DNA from: Allodiplogaster sudhausi
Taxonomy: Eukaryota; Nematoda; Chromadorea; Rhabditida; Diplogasteridae
NCBI GenBank assembly: GCA_945643635.1
Contig: CALZFC010000253.1
Span: 128,501-192,500, forward strand
Direction of reading: 5' to 3'
DNA length: 64,000 nucleotides
Below are positions 1-10,761 of the stretch, one piece after another. Each line of letters begins with the position of its first letter. The stretch's first letter is position 1. The translations under genes were made by a program, and so were the position numbers. Below the pieces are notes generated by a model. The model was given only the letters and a program-made list of their open reading frames with translations. It had not been told where the DNA came from and did no database searches.

Positions 1-700
1 GCCCAACTGAAGAACCTCAAGGATCAGATCAAGCGTGAGATGGACCACCACGAGAGCCAACTCAAGAACCACCAGGAGGTGCGTTTCGGGGAGATTTCGG
101 GTTTCCCGCCCTTTTCATTTATTCAAAAAAGGCGTGGAACTGTGCCAAATCGTTAAGAAAGGAAAGAGTCCATTGAGTCTTCTTAAACTTGAATGCGAAG
201 CTTGGAAATGCTCTTACTTCGACTGCAGGCTTTTAAGCTGAACCCGAAGAGGGCGATGACTCTCCAAGATATGCCATATCTGCAAGAGGCAGGCGAAAAT
301 AGCCGAAATACGATTTTTGCTATTCTAAAACTTTGTTTTTTGCTGCTGCTGTGGAACAAAATTCTATTTACCCCTGTTATTCTCCTTATCGTTAAAGGTA
401 TCTTTAGTTGAAATCATAGTTTGTTAAATGATTTCTCTTGTTTGATCAAATCGGGTTCAAGAATTGGTATTTTGAAATGATTACCGAAAGATAAACGAAT
501 CGTAGCTACTTGTTACGTAGAGTGAAAAATCTGCTTACCATATAACAGCAGCTTTCAGCACCTTTTTTTCCTTTACGGCAAATGACATAATCGACGTTAT
601 ATATTCTCTGAAGTATGATAACATTGCTGTTCAGGTCCTGGAGCGCCATAAGAAGCGCATTGCCGAACTCGATGCAGAGGAGAAATCGGTCGGCCACTGA
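1..700 (+). CDS. Mitochondrial F1-ATPase inhibitor IF1 (MAI-like), 3' end of gene
   Basis: Two exons are visible: 1-78 (26 codons, open at the window edge) and 635-700, ending in TGA, with a GT-AG intron from 79 to 634. Together they encode about 47 residues of a highly charged coiled coil with the IF1 pattern: QLKNLKDQIKREMDHHE, then a heptad-like run, then HKKRIAELDAEE. In IF1 proteins the C-terminal helix dimerises antiparallel while the N-terminal inhibitory segment blocks F1-ATPase when the matrix acidifies; the histidines seen here (DHHE, LKNHQE, ERHKK) fit that pH-sensing region. The inhibitory segment and mitochondrial presequence would lie upstream, outside the window. The C-terminal end most resembles nematode MAI proteins. 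No other family fits as well, but the match is from memory of the family. Confidence 0.75.
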
Positions 701-1638
701 GTGAAGAGAGAGGGGAGAAGGCACGTATTCGCCCCCCGTGAAATATCAAGGGTAGATAGGGGTTTCTTCTCTCCCCAGTCTTTATCGCCCATTGTATACT
801 TTTTTTTAATTCGGATAGGAGTCGCACTCATTTAGACGTTTCTTTTGCCATGTATTTGTAACTCTATGACTGGTATATCAGCGAAAAAGTGCATGTAGAT
901 TTTTTTTGTTCAGTGTCTATAAAAAGTATTTTTATTTAGAAGTTGCGTTTGCATCAAGTGGTTCACATAAATTGTGAACTGGTAAGGGAGTTGAGGATAC
1001 TGTACTGTGTTCATGGATGCTGACCATGGGATTACGATACTTTTAGGGTGGGGAAGGCATCCTGCATTATTCTTGAGTGGTAGAAGAGCAACGAAACTTG
1101 GATTCGCCTGCATCCTGTTCCATATAACAAGAGTGGCAGTTTCTTTGACCGCTTATCGGATGCTCTCTTTAATTGTTTTCTGGTTGCCAATGAGGTCTGG
1201 GGAGAAGCATCCTGAAATGAGAGAAGCAGAGATAGGGAAACAGAGAGTTGAGCAAGATGCAGAGATACTAGACAGAGAAGGAGAGAAACTGTGATGGAAC
1301 GAGTCAGAAAGACAGAGAAAAATGGAGATAGAGAATTGTGAGAATCAAAGAGACAAAGAAGGAGAGAGATATTCTAAAGATACAGAGATAATGAATGAGA
1401 TACAGTGACGGAATTAACGCCTGAAAGTGGAGGGAAATAGATACCTAAAGAAAGAGAGGGTGGGAAGGAGACAAATTGTGTCTGACAATGAGATTCCTAC
1501 CTGCTCTAACTAAAGTTATGATCATTGAGATTCAACTTGTTTGGATGTGCCCCATTTCATGCATTTTGCACGTGTTGCCCAACATTGAATGGCCACAATT
1601 GTGCTGTTTGTGCGGGATTATTGGGTTGAACAAGCTGT

Positions 1639-1681
<43 letters not shown>

Positions 1682-1695
1682 CTTTCTCTCTCTCT

Positions 1696-1740
<45 letters not shown>

Positions 1741-1960
1741 GCTCACTTTATAACGGGACAGGCGAACTCGTATCTTGCCATTAGAAGACTTGACCTTCTT
1801 TCCTAGCCATATCAGGATTGTTATGTTCGATACAAGGCTGCTAGTATATGATCTCATTTCAGTCTCGTCCTTATTTTTCATATTGTTTTCAACTGCTTTA
1901 ATGGTTAATATGTTTAAAATTTTTGAATTATGAAAGCGTATTCGCTCTATTCCCTTCAAG
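701..1960. repeat. Intergenic stretch with (CT)n microsatellite and a diverged direct copy of 2207-2745
   Basis: No convincing gene is present. From about 1113 to 1960 the sequence is a diverged direct copy of about 2207-2745: the shared landmarks are GTTGCCAATGAGG (1180 and 2266), a GA-rich stretch (1216-1460 and 2287-2520), ATAACGGGACAGGCGA (1751 and 2535) and the end CCCTTCAAGCT (about 1952 and 2732). The copy has gained a long CT microsatellite at 1641-1740. It abuts the outer end of the large inverted repeat. Confidence 0.7.
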
Positions 1961-3777
1961 CTCTTCTGAAAAGGAAAAAGGCATTTGGAACAATTAGCAC
2001 TTTATCATAACAGAGCTTGAAAAATAATTTCGATGTAAAACCAACAGCGTCGATAAGGCTGGCTGGCGACAGAAGAGTGAGCAGAGCAATGAAAGCGAGG
2101 AAAAAGAAGGCGACTGGAAAACGCATCGTAGTCTATGATACGCAATCAGTTCGGAAATCGACTCGCCAAATCGGGGCTTGCTCGCGATCGCACTCTTTCA
2201 GGCATGTTGCATCCTGTTCCAGTTTCTTTGATCCCTTATCCGATGCACTCTTAAATTGTTTTCTTGTTGCCAATGAGGTATTCTGACATGAGAGAAGCAG
2301 AGATTGTGAAACCGAGAGAGTTCAGCAAGAGGCAGAGATACTAGACAGAGAAGGAGAGAAACTGTGATGGAACGAGTCAGAAAGACAGAGAAAAAAGGAG
2401 ATAGAGAAGTGTGAGAATCAAAGAGACAAAGAAGGAGAGAGATAAATGAATGAGATACAGTGACGGAATTAACGCCTGAAAGTGGAGGGAAAGAGATACC
2501 AAAAGAAAGAGAGGGTGGGACTTTCGCCCTCTTTATAACGGGACAGGCGATCTCGTATCTTGCCATTAGAAAACTAGAACTTCTTTCTCTTTCCTAGCCA
2601 TATGTTCGATATAAGGCTGCTAGTAAATGATCTCATTTTCAGCCTCGTCCCTATTTTTCATATTGTTTTCAACTGCTTTAATGGTTAATATGTTTAAAAT
2701 TTTTGAATTATGAAAGCGTATTCGCTCTATTCCCTTCAAGCTTGCAAACATTTCTGCCTTATCAGAGTGTTAACAGAGTTTAGCGAACTCCATTCATTGG
2801 TATTTTCCATAAGCAAGATGGCCGTTGGATTCTCGCAAGTGCCCGGAGGCTCTTTCACGTTCAACGATGGCAACTCCATGCCCAGAATTGGCCTCGGAAT
2901 CTCGCGCATTAAAACGCAGGTTTTTGCCTTAATTTGTTTATCTCGTGTTTTTTAAACTTTTAAATCTATTTCTTTTACCTCAGCCTTTTCCCACCAGGAA
3001 AGTCTGACGATCTCGGTTCGCGCTGCTCTAAAAGCCGGATATCGCATGTTTGACACTGCACACATCTACGAGAATGAGTAGGAACTCGGCGTTGCCCTCA
3101 AGGTATTCTCCTCATCATTAAGACCTTTTCGCTCTCTCTCTCTATCTCTCTCTCTTTCTTGCCATTTCTCATGCTTCTCTCACTTTTCTATTGCCCTCTC
3201 CCATCTATCTTTGTCGATCTCGCTCTCTGTCTCCCCCATCATCTCACTTCTTTCTGCCTTCCCCCTCACCTCTCTCTCTCTCCCTCTCTTTCTCACTCAG
3301 GAATGTCTGCCAGAGTTTGGTCTCGATCGAGAGGCCGTCTTCATCACCACGAAGGTGGCCTTCGTCAACGAGGACGTCGCTGGTTTCATAGCGAAGTCTG
3401 TCGAGGAGTCGCTTGAGAATCTTCAGACAGAGTAAGATCCACTTTTGCTTCCCTTCGGATTCGAGATCGAAATTTGTTTCAGAGAGTTAAATTAGCGTTT
3501 GTCAAACTTGGACCTCATTTTTGTAAGAGTTAGCCAGGAAAGGAAGTCTATAGTCTCACTCCCAGCTACCTCGACCTCGTGCTCTGCCACTTTCCCCGCG
3601 ACCGCTACACAGGAAATGACGATGACGAAAGGAACGCGGCCACTCGCAAGGCGGGCTACCAGAAGTTGGAGGAGATCAGAGGTTCGTCAGCCAAGGGGAC
3701 AAGCTGCCCTCAGGCAATAGCTGTTCAAGAATTTGTACCCTTTTCATCATCTCACAGGGACATTCAGTTCTATATTT

Positions 3778-3812
<35 letters not shown>

Positions 3813-5495
3813 ACCTCTCTCTCTCTCTCTCTCTCTACCTCTCTCTCTCTCTACCTCTCTCCCAGTTTATCTCGCTTCCCATCTTATCGCCTATGTTGTT
3901 ACCTGATTTACCTTTATCCCATTTCTCTATTTCTCTCCGTCTCTCACTTCTCTTATGTTAATCTTTTCCTTCTTATACTCCATATCTCTCTCTTTCTCAA
4001 ACCCTTTCTCTCTTTCTGTCTCCCTCCCTCTCTCACTATCCTCTACAGCCACTGGCAAGATTCGATCAATCGGCGTTTCTAACTATGAGATCTACCATCT
4101 CGTTGAGCTTCTCGAGTATGCTAAAGTACGCAATATTATCTATTGTTATGCTAATATTAAAGTAAAGTCTTATAAATATGCTCTAAAATTTATTTTCGCT
4201 CATTTTACAAACTGAATAATTACGTATTTTGGAAGTTACTTTAAACAAAGAAATCAAAACCGAAGTTGCTAATTGAAAGGTAGTGCCAGTGCTGAACCAG
4301 TGCGAATATCATCCGTATCTAACACGGAAGCTCCTCAAACGGTTCTGCGAGCAAAACAAGATTGTCTTCCAGGTTGGAAAGCCGCCTTCTTGACACCCGG
4401 AAAAGCACTATTAAAAATAGGTTTTTAAGCCATGAAAATAAGTATTGAATAAAAACAGGCGTTCTCATCTCTCTGCTATGGTAACCAGGACGTGCCCAAC
4501 GAACCGGCAGTCCAAAGACTCGCTGCGAAATACGAAGTGACTCCGCAGGTTAATTCCTTTCCTGCTAATTTATCCTGACCTTGGTTACACGTTAAAATAC
4601 TCATCTTATTTACCGTAGAATATCTTATTTACCTGTCTGATTATGGCAGCACATTCTGTACGCATTCGCCTTCTACACGAACGCCGCAATAATTCCAAAG
4701 TCAGCGACGCCATCACGAATCGAGTCGAATCTTCACGAGACCATAAAGGCGCGTGTTGTGGAGTTATGTGTAAATAAGTAGAATACGTGACTTTGGGATA
4801 AAAGGGAAATTAGGAATAATTACACCTGCATCATCCTTCCCAGAGTACATCCCATTGTCCGCAAGGACTACATCTTCCATTCCTTTATAAACCCCCTCCT
4901 ACCCGTGAATAAATGAGTTCCTGTGTTCTACGTGTTCTTCTCTGGTTGTTCCCGCATCGCAACTACTTCATCTCGAGGCTCTCGGATCTCTGCGGCTGGC
5001 CGTCGTTCCCTCTGTCCCCCTCCTTTCAGGTTCCGGCGGTGTTCGGAAGAGGAGTGAGGATAAGGAAGAAGGATTGTGAAAGGAGTACGGCCAGTGAGAG
5101 AGTTAGGTGAGAGAGTTAAAAGAGTCCCGGAGGAGTCGTGAGAGATACAGCAAGAGGTTGCTGGCGAGAGCGTCTCGCCGTACGATATCTGGCGCTTGTG
5201 TGAGAGGCCAGTTTGGTGAGAGCGAGAAAACCTTGTAATCTATCCTTTTCTGGCGAGGACGAAAGATTACAACTGGCGATCAGTCGAGGCTCGAACTCCT
5301 GAGTTGCAGCCAGAGTGAAAGAGGTAACTGGCGAGCAGTTGAGTGTAGAACTCCTGTGTTGAAACCAGTGTGAAAGAGTACAGCAGGCTATCAGTGTAGT
5401 TGAGAGCTAGCAAGTACCCAGTCCACAACTGGCGAAAAGTGCAGCCGTGAGAACTCCTGAGTAACAGCCGCTGTGTGAAAGAGAGTGAGAGCAGA

Positions 5496-6419
5496 ATGGC
5501 CATTGAATCGGAAAATGTCGGCAGTGGCAGCAATTCACCCTTGGCAAATTCCACCGCTTCGTCGGTGTTGATGATGTCTGGAATGGGTCGCGTAAGCCCA
5601 TTTGTGCCTGGACAGAGTTTCCGAATCTGGTTGAAGCTTTTCGAGAACTCTCTGAAGTTGCGTGGAATCAAAGATGAGGAGAACAAAAAGCTCATGTTCC
5701 TGATGGAAGTTGGAGAAGTCAACTATGCAGGAATGGAGAATGCGGCAGGAGGAGCGGAACTGGAGTCAAAGACATACTCAGAGTTGATCCAGCTGATGGA
5801 GAAGATGCACAGGCCTCCGGAGCTAGTGCTCTCCGAAAGGCTGAAGTTGCTGCGCCACTCTCAGAAAGAGGGCCAGTCAGTGCAAGAGTATGCAAGTGAA
5901 CTCCAGCATCTCTCCGGCAAGTGCGAATTCGAGAAAGTCAAAGATGACGCTGACATGATTCTCGGAATGGCATTCGTGTGTGGCATGAAGTCTGAGGAAA
6001 CTCGGAAGAGACTTGTGGAACAGCAGGTCGAGAAGTTCTCGGAGATGGTGGAGAAAGCAAAGGTGCTGGAGGTGATGACGGTTAATATGGCGGGATTACG
6101 TACCGCAGGCAAGCTCACCGAGCCTGAGATCCACAGAACCGAGAAATGGAACCATGCCGGAATGATGAAATCGCACGAGGAAAATGACAAGAAGCGGATG
6201 CAAAAGTTCCGCGACAAGAGCCGATCATGGAATGCAGAACGGAAATGCTACCAGTGTGGAAAGCCAGGCCATATTGCTGTCGCTCCAAGGATCCGGAGAA
6301 AAGCCACCAGAAGCCCTACGGAGCCGAGAGAGGCCCGAGGAAGAGACAGATCTGGCTGGGCTACTCCGATGACGAATCGTCGACCGAAGGGTACGAATCG
6401 CGGAGAGTGGGCAGGGTGA
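5496..6419 (+). pseudogene. gag of the left LTR element, frame broken at the zinc knuckle
   Basis: The start is the ATG at 5496; the frame is open upstream but without another ATG. The capsid-like region runs to about residue 210 and contains the gag hallmark spacing around SFRIWLKLFENSL and RLKLLRHSQKEGQSVQEY. A CCHC knuckle begins CYQCGKPGHIA, but the final cysteine has moved to another frame (CCRSKDPEK), as if about seven bases were lost. The tail beyond about 6285 is therefore read out of frame. The right copy has the same break and reads CFQCGKPGH. Confidence 0.8.
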
Positions 6420-6464
6420 TGACCCCCGTACTTCAAGCTTGGAGTCAACGGAAAGCCCCTGAAG

Positions 6465-7184
6465 ATGGAGCTTGACACAGGCGCAGAAATGACAATCATT
6501 GACAAAGAAGTATGGAGGATCCTGGGCAAGCCACAACTGAAAAGAGAGAAAGAGTGCGCGAAAGCATACGCTGGCGCAAAGCTCTCGTTCCTGGGCAAGT
6601 TCAAGGCTGAGTTCAAGTGCAATGGTAAGAAGGCGACTGAGTGGATCCACGTGTTGGATGGTCGCGGCCAAACCCTGTGTGGGCGGAACGCAATCATGGC
6701 GTTGAAGCTGGACCTGAATCGGCTGTTTTACAGCGTGAACCAGCTCAAGAAGGAACTCAGCATGGAGAGAACTGTGCCGCGAATCAGGAAAATCGACATG
6801 GAGAGTGCAGAGTTCGTCTGCAAAGACCTTGGCAAGTGCAAGAGGACGAAGGCATCGCTCAGGTTCAAGGAAAATGCAAACGTGCAGCCAAGGCGGTTCT
6901 GGACAAGGAACGCTACTTTCGCAAGGCGCCCGCAGGTGTCGGAAGCGCTGGACAAGCGGATCACGAAAGTCGTCATCAGTCCTCTTGAGACCGCGGAGTG
7001 GGCTACTCCGCTGGTGGTTAGGCCGAAGGCAGGCAGCAACGCGAAGAACAAGGCAAACGAGATGTTCGCAAAAATTGCGAATCCGCGAGGAATCTTGAGA
7101 CACACTTCTGCTGACAAGAAGGACGACAACCTATCGGGCTCGACGAAGAAGGTGAAATTCGTTGAGAGTTCCTTCCTGGACTAA
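6465..7184 (+). pseudogene. Protease plus N-terminal reverse transcriptase remnant (left LTR element)
   Basis: The frame starts at KMELDTGAEMTIID, whose DTGA is the active-site triad of retroviral-type aspartic proteases. After the protease (to about residue 90) comes the start of a gypsy reverse transcriptase: the segment ending TAEWATPLVVRPKAG matches the fingers region. It then jumps, in frame, to an unrelated lysine-rich tail ending at 7184. The palm with its catalytic YxDD, RNase H and integrase are absent. A further frameshift at the run of C near 6424 separates it from gag. The purine tract and 3' LTR follow about 390 bases downstream. Confidence 0.8.
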
Positions 7185-7575
7185 CGATCCAGGGGAGGAG
7201 AGAGATGCATAATGAATTGCATATTGTTGGATCGTGCATTGAATGTCGTGTGAATTATTGTGATATTGATTCAAATTCTTCAATTTAAATTTGTGTCAGC
7301 ATTTGTACATATGTGTTTGAATTTTGTGTGTCAAAGGGAGACGTAGGCTGTGTGCCGAACTTCCTCCTTGAAAAAGGTCTGTAGGAGAGGTAGGTCAATC
7401 CGAATTCCTACGTGGTGTAATTCGTTGAGTTTTGTGTGACAAAGGGAGACGTAGGCTGTGTGCCGAACTTCCTCCTTGAAGAAGGTCTGTAGGAGATGTA
7501 GGTTAATCCGAACTCCTACGTTGTGTAATGCATTGGGTATAATTGTGTGATACAGCTACTACCCACTAGGGGAGG
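7185..7575 (+). repeat. Non-coding 3' internal region of the left LTR element with a duplicated 95-bp unit
   Basis: Between the stop codon and the 3' LTR are two imperfect direct repeats, about 7320-7425 and 7433-7535. Each carries AGGGAGACGTAGGCTGTGTG followed by a CTTCCTCCTTGAA segment and ending near AATTCGTTG or AATGCATTG. There is no open frame. The same pair is present, inverted, at about 16140-16360. Confidence 0.75.
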
Positions 7576-8731
7576 TGATGTGGAGTTATGTGTAAATAAG
7601 TAGAATACGTGACTTTGGGATAAAAGGGAAATTAGGAATAATTACATATGCATCATCCTTCCCAGAGTACATCCCATTGTCCGCAAGGACTACATCTTCC
7701 ATTCCTTTATAAACCCCCTCCTACCCGTGAATAAATGAGTTCCTGTGTTCTACGTGTTCTTCTCTGGTTGTTCCCGCATCGCAACTACTTCATCTCGAGG
7801 CTCTCGGATCTCTGCGGCTGGTCGTCGTTCCCTCTGTCCCCCTCCTTTCAGGTTCCGGCGGTGTTCGGAAGAGGAGTGAGGATAAGGAAGAAGGATTGTG
7901 AAAGGAGTACGGCCAGTGAGAGAGTTAGGTGAGAGAGATAAAAGAGTCCCGGAGGACTCGTGAGAGATACAGCAAGAGGTTGCTGGCGAGAGCGTCTCGC
8001 CGTACGATATCTGGCGATTGTGTGAGAGGCCAGTTTGGTGAGAACGAGAAAACCTTGTAATCTATCCTTTTCTGGCGAGGACGAAAGATTACAACTGCGC
8101 GAGTTTTGAATTGTCGGAGAAATTCAAGTGTTTCTGATTTATTAGCATAAATGAAGCTTATCAATGCACATTATCAGTGAAGTGCAGAAGAAGGGCATAC
8201 TTGGAAAAAACCCATCAAGATAAGATTATGAGCCTTGTCGTGAGAGTATTTTCATGCCAGCGCAAATATTTCAACAAGAATGGAGTAGAGCAGTTTTTTA
8301 AGAAAGGTTTCCTGATTACGACAACTATTGTTTGTAGGCTAAGCTCACGCCTGAGGAGACACAGCAGCTGGCGAATCTGAACAAGAACAAATTCTTCGCG
8401 CCCGCCTGCTATCCGAATCAGTGCATCTAAAAGGTGCAGGAAACTTCTTTCCAGTCGGCCATCACCCCCAATTTCTATTACATTCCCTTCTATTCTTTTA
8501 CATAGCATGCGTAAAATTTCGAGAATATATTCTCTGTTAGGATATCGATAGGTCGTCAATTATACGTAGAAAATGTTAATTGCAAATTTGATAATGAACG
8601 GTTTGGTTGCGCTAAAAGTTCAGCCGTAAATTCACGGATTAAATCATTATGCAATCCTCTCAAAAATTAGGTGAGATAATTGGACAAAAAATCTTATCAG
8701 CTTATATTTCTCGCCGAGACGAACAAAACTC

Positions 8732-8799
8732 TGGAGGTATGGGGAATTGAACGCCCTCTCGCTTGCTAAGCGAGCGCTCTACCACTGAGCTATACCCCC
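8732..8799 (-). tRNA. tRNA-Ala (AGC)-like gene with a shortened T arm (left copy)
   Basis: Read on the minus strand, the acceptor strand GGGGGTA pairs with TACCTCC followed by A. The D arm is GCTC-AGTGGTA-GAGC, and the anticodon stem CTCGC/GCGAG closes loop TTAGCAA, giving anticodon AGC. A and B box promoter sequences are recognisable (TAGCTCAGTGG and GTTCAATTCC). The gene is 68 nt, about four short: after the anticodon stem only AGGGC precedes the T loop, so the 5' strand of the T stem is mostly lost. It may be a functional short form or a decaying or SINE-like tRNA. Confidence 0.7.
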
Positions 8800-8802
8800 G
8801 AT

Positions 8803-9333
8803 GAAGCTTTATTAAAAAGGAAAAGTAAAAGCGCAACTGCTCCATTGCACGCAAAAAACATGAAACATCTGAGCATAGAAACAAGTTTTGCAGCTAGCAG
8901 GAAAGTGCTTTTGGGACGGCCCGTTAAAATGTTCTCTTAAAATAGGAGCTTGGCATCATAGTTTGCTTGAATTGCAATAGAATTCTTCGTCGACGGTGGC
9001 CTGGAGATTCGGAAGCCTGGTGTTATCTGACTTTGACATTTCTTCTACTCCTCTCAAGTGAGATTGCAGATCATCCGAACACAATTTCTTTTTAAAATGC
9101 ATCTATTTTAATCAGCCAATTATAAAATTCGTGTAAACAGCAGTGGCTTTTGCCGCAACCGAAGCGTTTATCCTGTCACGTGGCTAAAGGAAGGCATCGA
9201 ATGCGCAAGAGCACGAGAGCAACGGAGCATGACAGAGGGACAGAGAAAGAGAAAAGAGAGGGAGTGGATGGAGAGAGGGAGAGATGGCTCTCTTCTCTCT
9301 TTCTCTTCTTCTCTCTTCATCACTTCTTCTCGC
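8803..9333. other. Intergenic segment within the left arm
   Basis: No gene is recognised between the tRNA-like gene and the truncated PTP copy. The only notable feature is a purine/pyrimidine-skewed stretch at about 9230-9335. The same sequence occurs inverted in the right arm (14343-14872). Confidence 0.5.
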
Positions 9334-10047
9334 TATGCTGACTCGGGCGCGCCGGACTGCAGCTTCGCCAACTTCTTCTGGATCAACACGCGAATTCCTT
9401 CCTGAAAATATTAGTTAAAACTGATATTATAAAATGTTGCATATTAAAATATATGAAAGAAATATATCGACGACTATCTCCTATTTACCATTAGCTATAA
9501 TTTATTGCCCGAGTCACGAAGAATAACGAACTTGGCATGCAGCCAAACGCGCGTCACGAGGGATCAGCTTTTCCTGGGGAGAAAAAGAAGTTTCAATAGG
9601 CGGGAAGTTTAAATTTTAAAGGGTTTTCCTCGAAAATGCGATGACCTGCTCCTTAATTAAAGGAATAAAAATTAGGCTTACCTGCGCGAAGAGCTCAAGG
9701 AGCGCGGCGTGCAGAGCGAGGAATTGCACGTACGTCTGGATCGACTTGCAGCGAATCATGCGGAGACTCCGGACGATTTCGGAAATTCTGCAAAATTTTC
9801 ATATATCGACTTTTTGGCAGGAAAAGTAAATAACAGAAATCCGAATTATTATACCGAATGAGCGGCACATTCGGAGGATGCACTTTGAAAGCTTCGTTCA
9901 CGAAGGAGATGCTTGAAGGCGTTGAATGACAATAGCCGATATTGACTATATAATAAGCAGGGACTTAATCTCTTTGCGTACCAACAAAAGTTCCGGTTCG
10001 ACCGACGCCGGCGGAGCAGTGGACGACCACGGGGGAAGTCGGGGCGT
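9334..10047 (-). pseudogene. Truncated copy of the tyrosine phosphatase gene (3' exons only)
   Basis: By symmetry with the complete gene this contains exons 13 (9334-9402), 12 (9533-9574), 11 (9683-9788), 10 (9856-9913) and the inner part of catalytic exon 9 (9983-10047). The exon 9 fragment still encodes the HCSAGVGRTG P-loop, but the sequence stops just before it, at the edge of the inverted duplication. Exons 1 to 8 and the start of exon 9 are missing, and unrelated sequence follows from 10048. A functional phosphatase cannot be made from this copy. Confidence 0.88.
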
Positions 10048-10761
10048 GGCGAAGATATCCTGTACCCTTATTTAATACATACACAAGATCGACAGCACCT
10101 AAAAGACGGTCATGACCCTCCTAAAGCCGGCCGAATTCGTTTTTAAACGGTCATTTGAGATTCTTTTTAAAATCTGAATGTATGTACTTGTTCAGCACGC
10201 CAAAAAGCACCCTGACAAACAAAAGAAACTGCGTAAAAGTGCCTAATATCGCTCAAAATCCAATTGAAATTATTTAAATTAATCTAATTAATCTAATTAA
10301 TTTATGTACCTGAAATGTTGGGCGGGACTGTATGTATGTTACAAAAATTGAAGCTACTTACAATAAGGCAGAGGAATGAGATGTGATAACAGAGCGGTTA
10401 ACAGGTATGCCAGCGGAACCATATAAAATTTGTGAATTTGTGCAGCTGCCGTAGATAAAATGGAAATCGAAAAACTCCATTTCATCGCTTTCCTCTTATT
10501 CCACATTTCCAGATTTCCTCTCGTTTAAAAAAAGGGACAATACTGCAGTCTAGTTGATATTTTAAATCGAAAATTGAAACGGCGGAGAAGAGACGTCCTT
10601 TGACCTACTCCGTCTGCCTCCCAAACATAACGTATCACTCACTGGATTTGTTGAAAATTTGATGTTGAGCGTTGAAATGTATATTTGTAAAAACGTATAT
10701 CTTATAAGAATAGACAACCAAGGTGACCTTCAATTCTAATTGAAGTTTTCAGAAGAAGATA
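10048..10761. other. Spacer of the inverted duplication, no gene seen; mobile-element end at 10321-10330
   Basis: This is unique sequence between the left-arm breakpoint and the MITE. GGCGGGACTG followed by TA at 10321-10332 matches the terminus of the Tc1/mariner-like element at 22703-26913. No matching opposite end was found nearby, so it is probably a relic. The rest is AT-rich with no gene recognised. Confidence 0.45.

Larger units (their letters stand above)
4754..8096 (+). mobile_element. Ty3/gypsy-type LTR retrotransposon, deletion derivative (left copy)
   Basis: The two 521-bp LTRs lie at 4754-5274 and 7576-8096 and are nearly identical, beginning TG(T/A)TGTGGAG and ending GATTACAACT. 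The 5-bp target duplication GCGCG is present at 4749-4753 and 8097-8101. A primer-binding-site candidate GGCGATCAG follows the 5' LTR and a purine-rich tract (AGGGGAGGTGA) precedes the 3' LTR. The LTR contains a TTTATAAA-like box and an AATAAA signal. Internally there is gag, protease and only the start of reverse transcriptase; RNase H and integrase are missing, so movement would need enzymes from another element. Confidence 0.92.
2818..8430 (+). pseudogene. Aldo-keto reductase, nine exons, broken by a stop codon and an LTR insertion (left copy)
   Basis: AKR enzymes reduce carbonyls with NADPH in a TIM barrel. Exons by splice sites and frame: 2818-2919, 2998-3102, 3301-3431, 3566-3681, 4049-4125, 4280-4372, 4459-4548, 4650-4753 plus one base at 8102, and 8338-8430. 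The catalytic tetrad can be read: Asp and Tyr in FDTAHIYENE, Lys in VFITTKV, His in LVLCHFP. Also present are GVSNYEIYHL, LNQCEYHPYL and the IIPKSATPSRI cofactor segment. Two lesions disable it. TAG at 3079-3081 replaces the codon between YENE and ELG, and a 3.3 kb LTR element sits one base before the exon 8 donor. The last exon (KLTPEETQQL to stop) is still clean. The minus-strand copy at 15244-20798 has both lesions. Confidence 0.85.
1961..10047. repeat. Left arm of a giant inverted duplication
   Basis: The reverse complement of 13629-21655 lies here with only scattered differences. Paired landmarks include CTCTTCTGAAAAGG (1961) with its complement ending at 21655, the AKR start codon at 2818 with 20798, the LTR element at 4754-8096 with 15578-18919, and the PTP catalytic exon at 10047 with 13629. 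Paired coordinates sum to 23616 outside and 23676 inside; the drift comes mainly from a deletion of about 55 bp in a CT-rich AKR intron of the right arm. The spacer is 10048-13628. Confidence 0.95.

Noticed and set aside
1007..1294. 95-codon plus-strand frame
   Set aside because: Lies in the direct-repeat block, has no family resemblance, and its copy at 2207-2400 is not open in the same way.
3079..3081. TAG as recoded amino acid in AKR
   Set aside because: No recoding signal is visible, the gene is also broken by an LTR, and no other gene here uses in-frame TAG.
6225..7103. 292-codon minus-strand frame opposite gag-protease, and its mirror of 337 codons at 16435-17448
   Set aside because: Antisense shadow of the retrotransposon; no recognisable domain and it appears only because the sense codons lack certain triplets.
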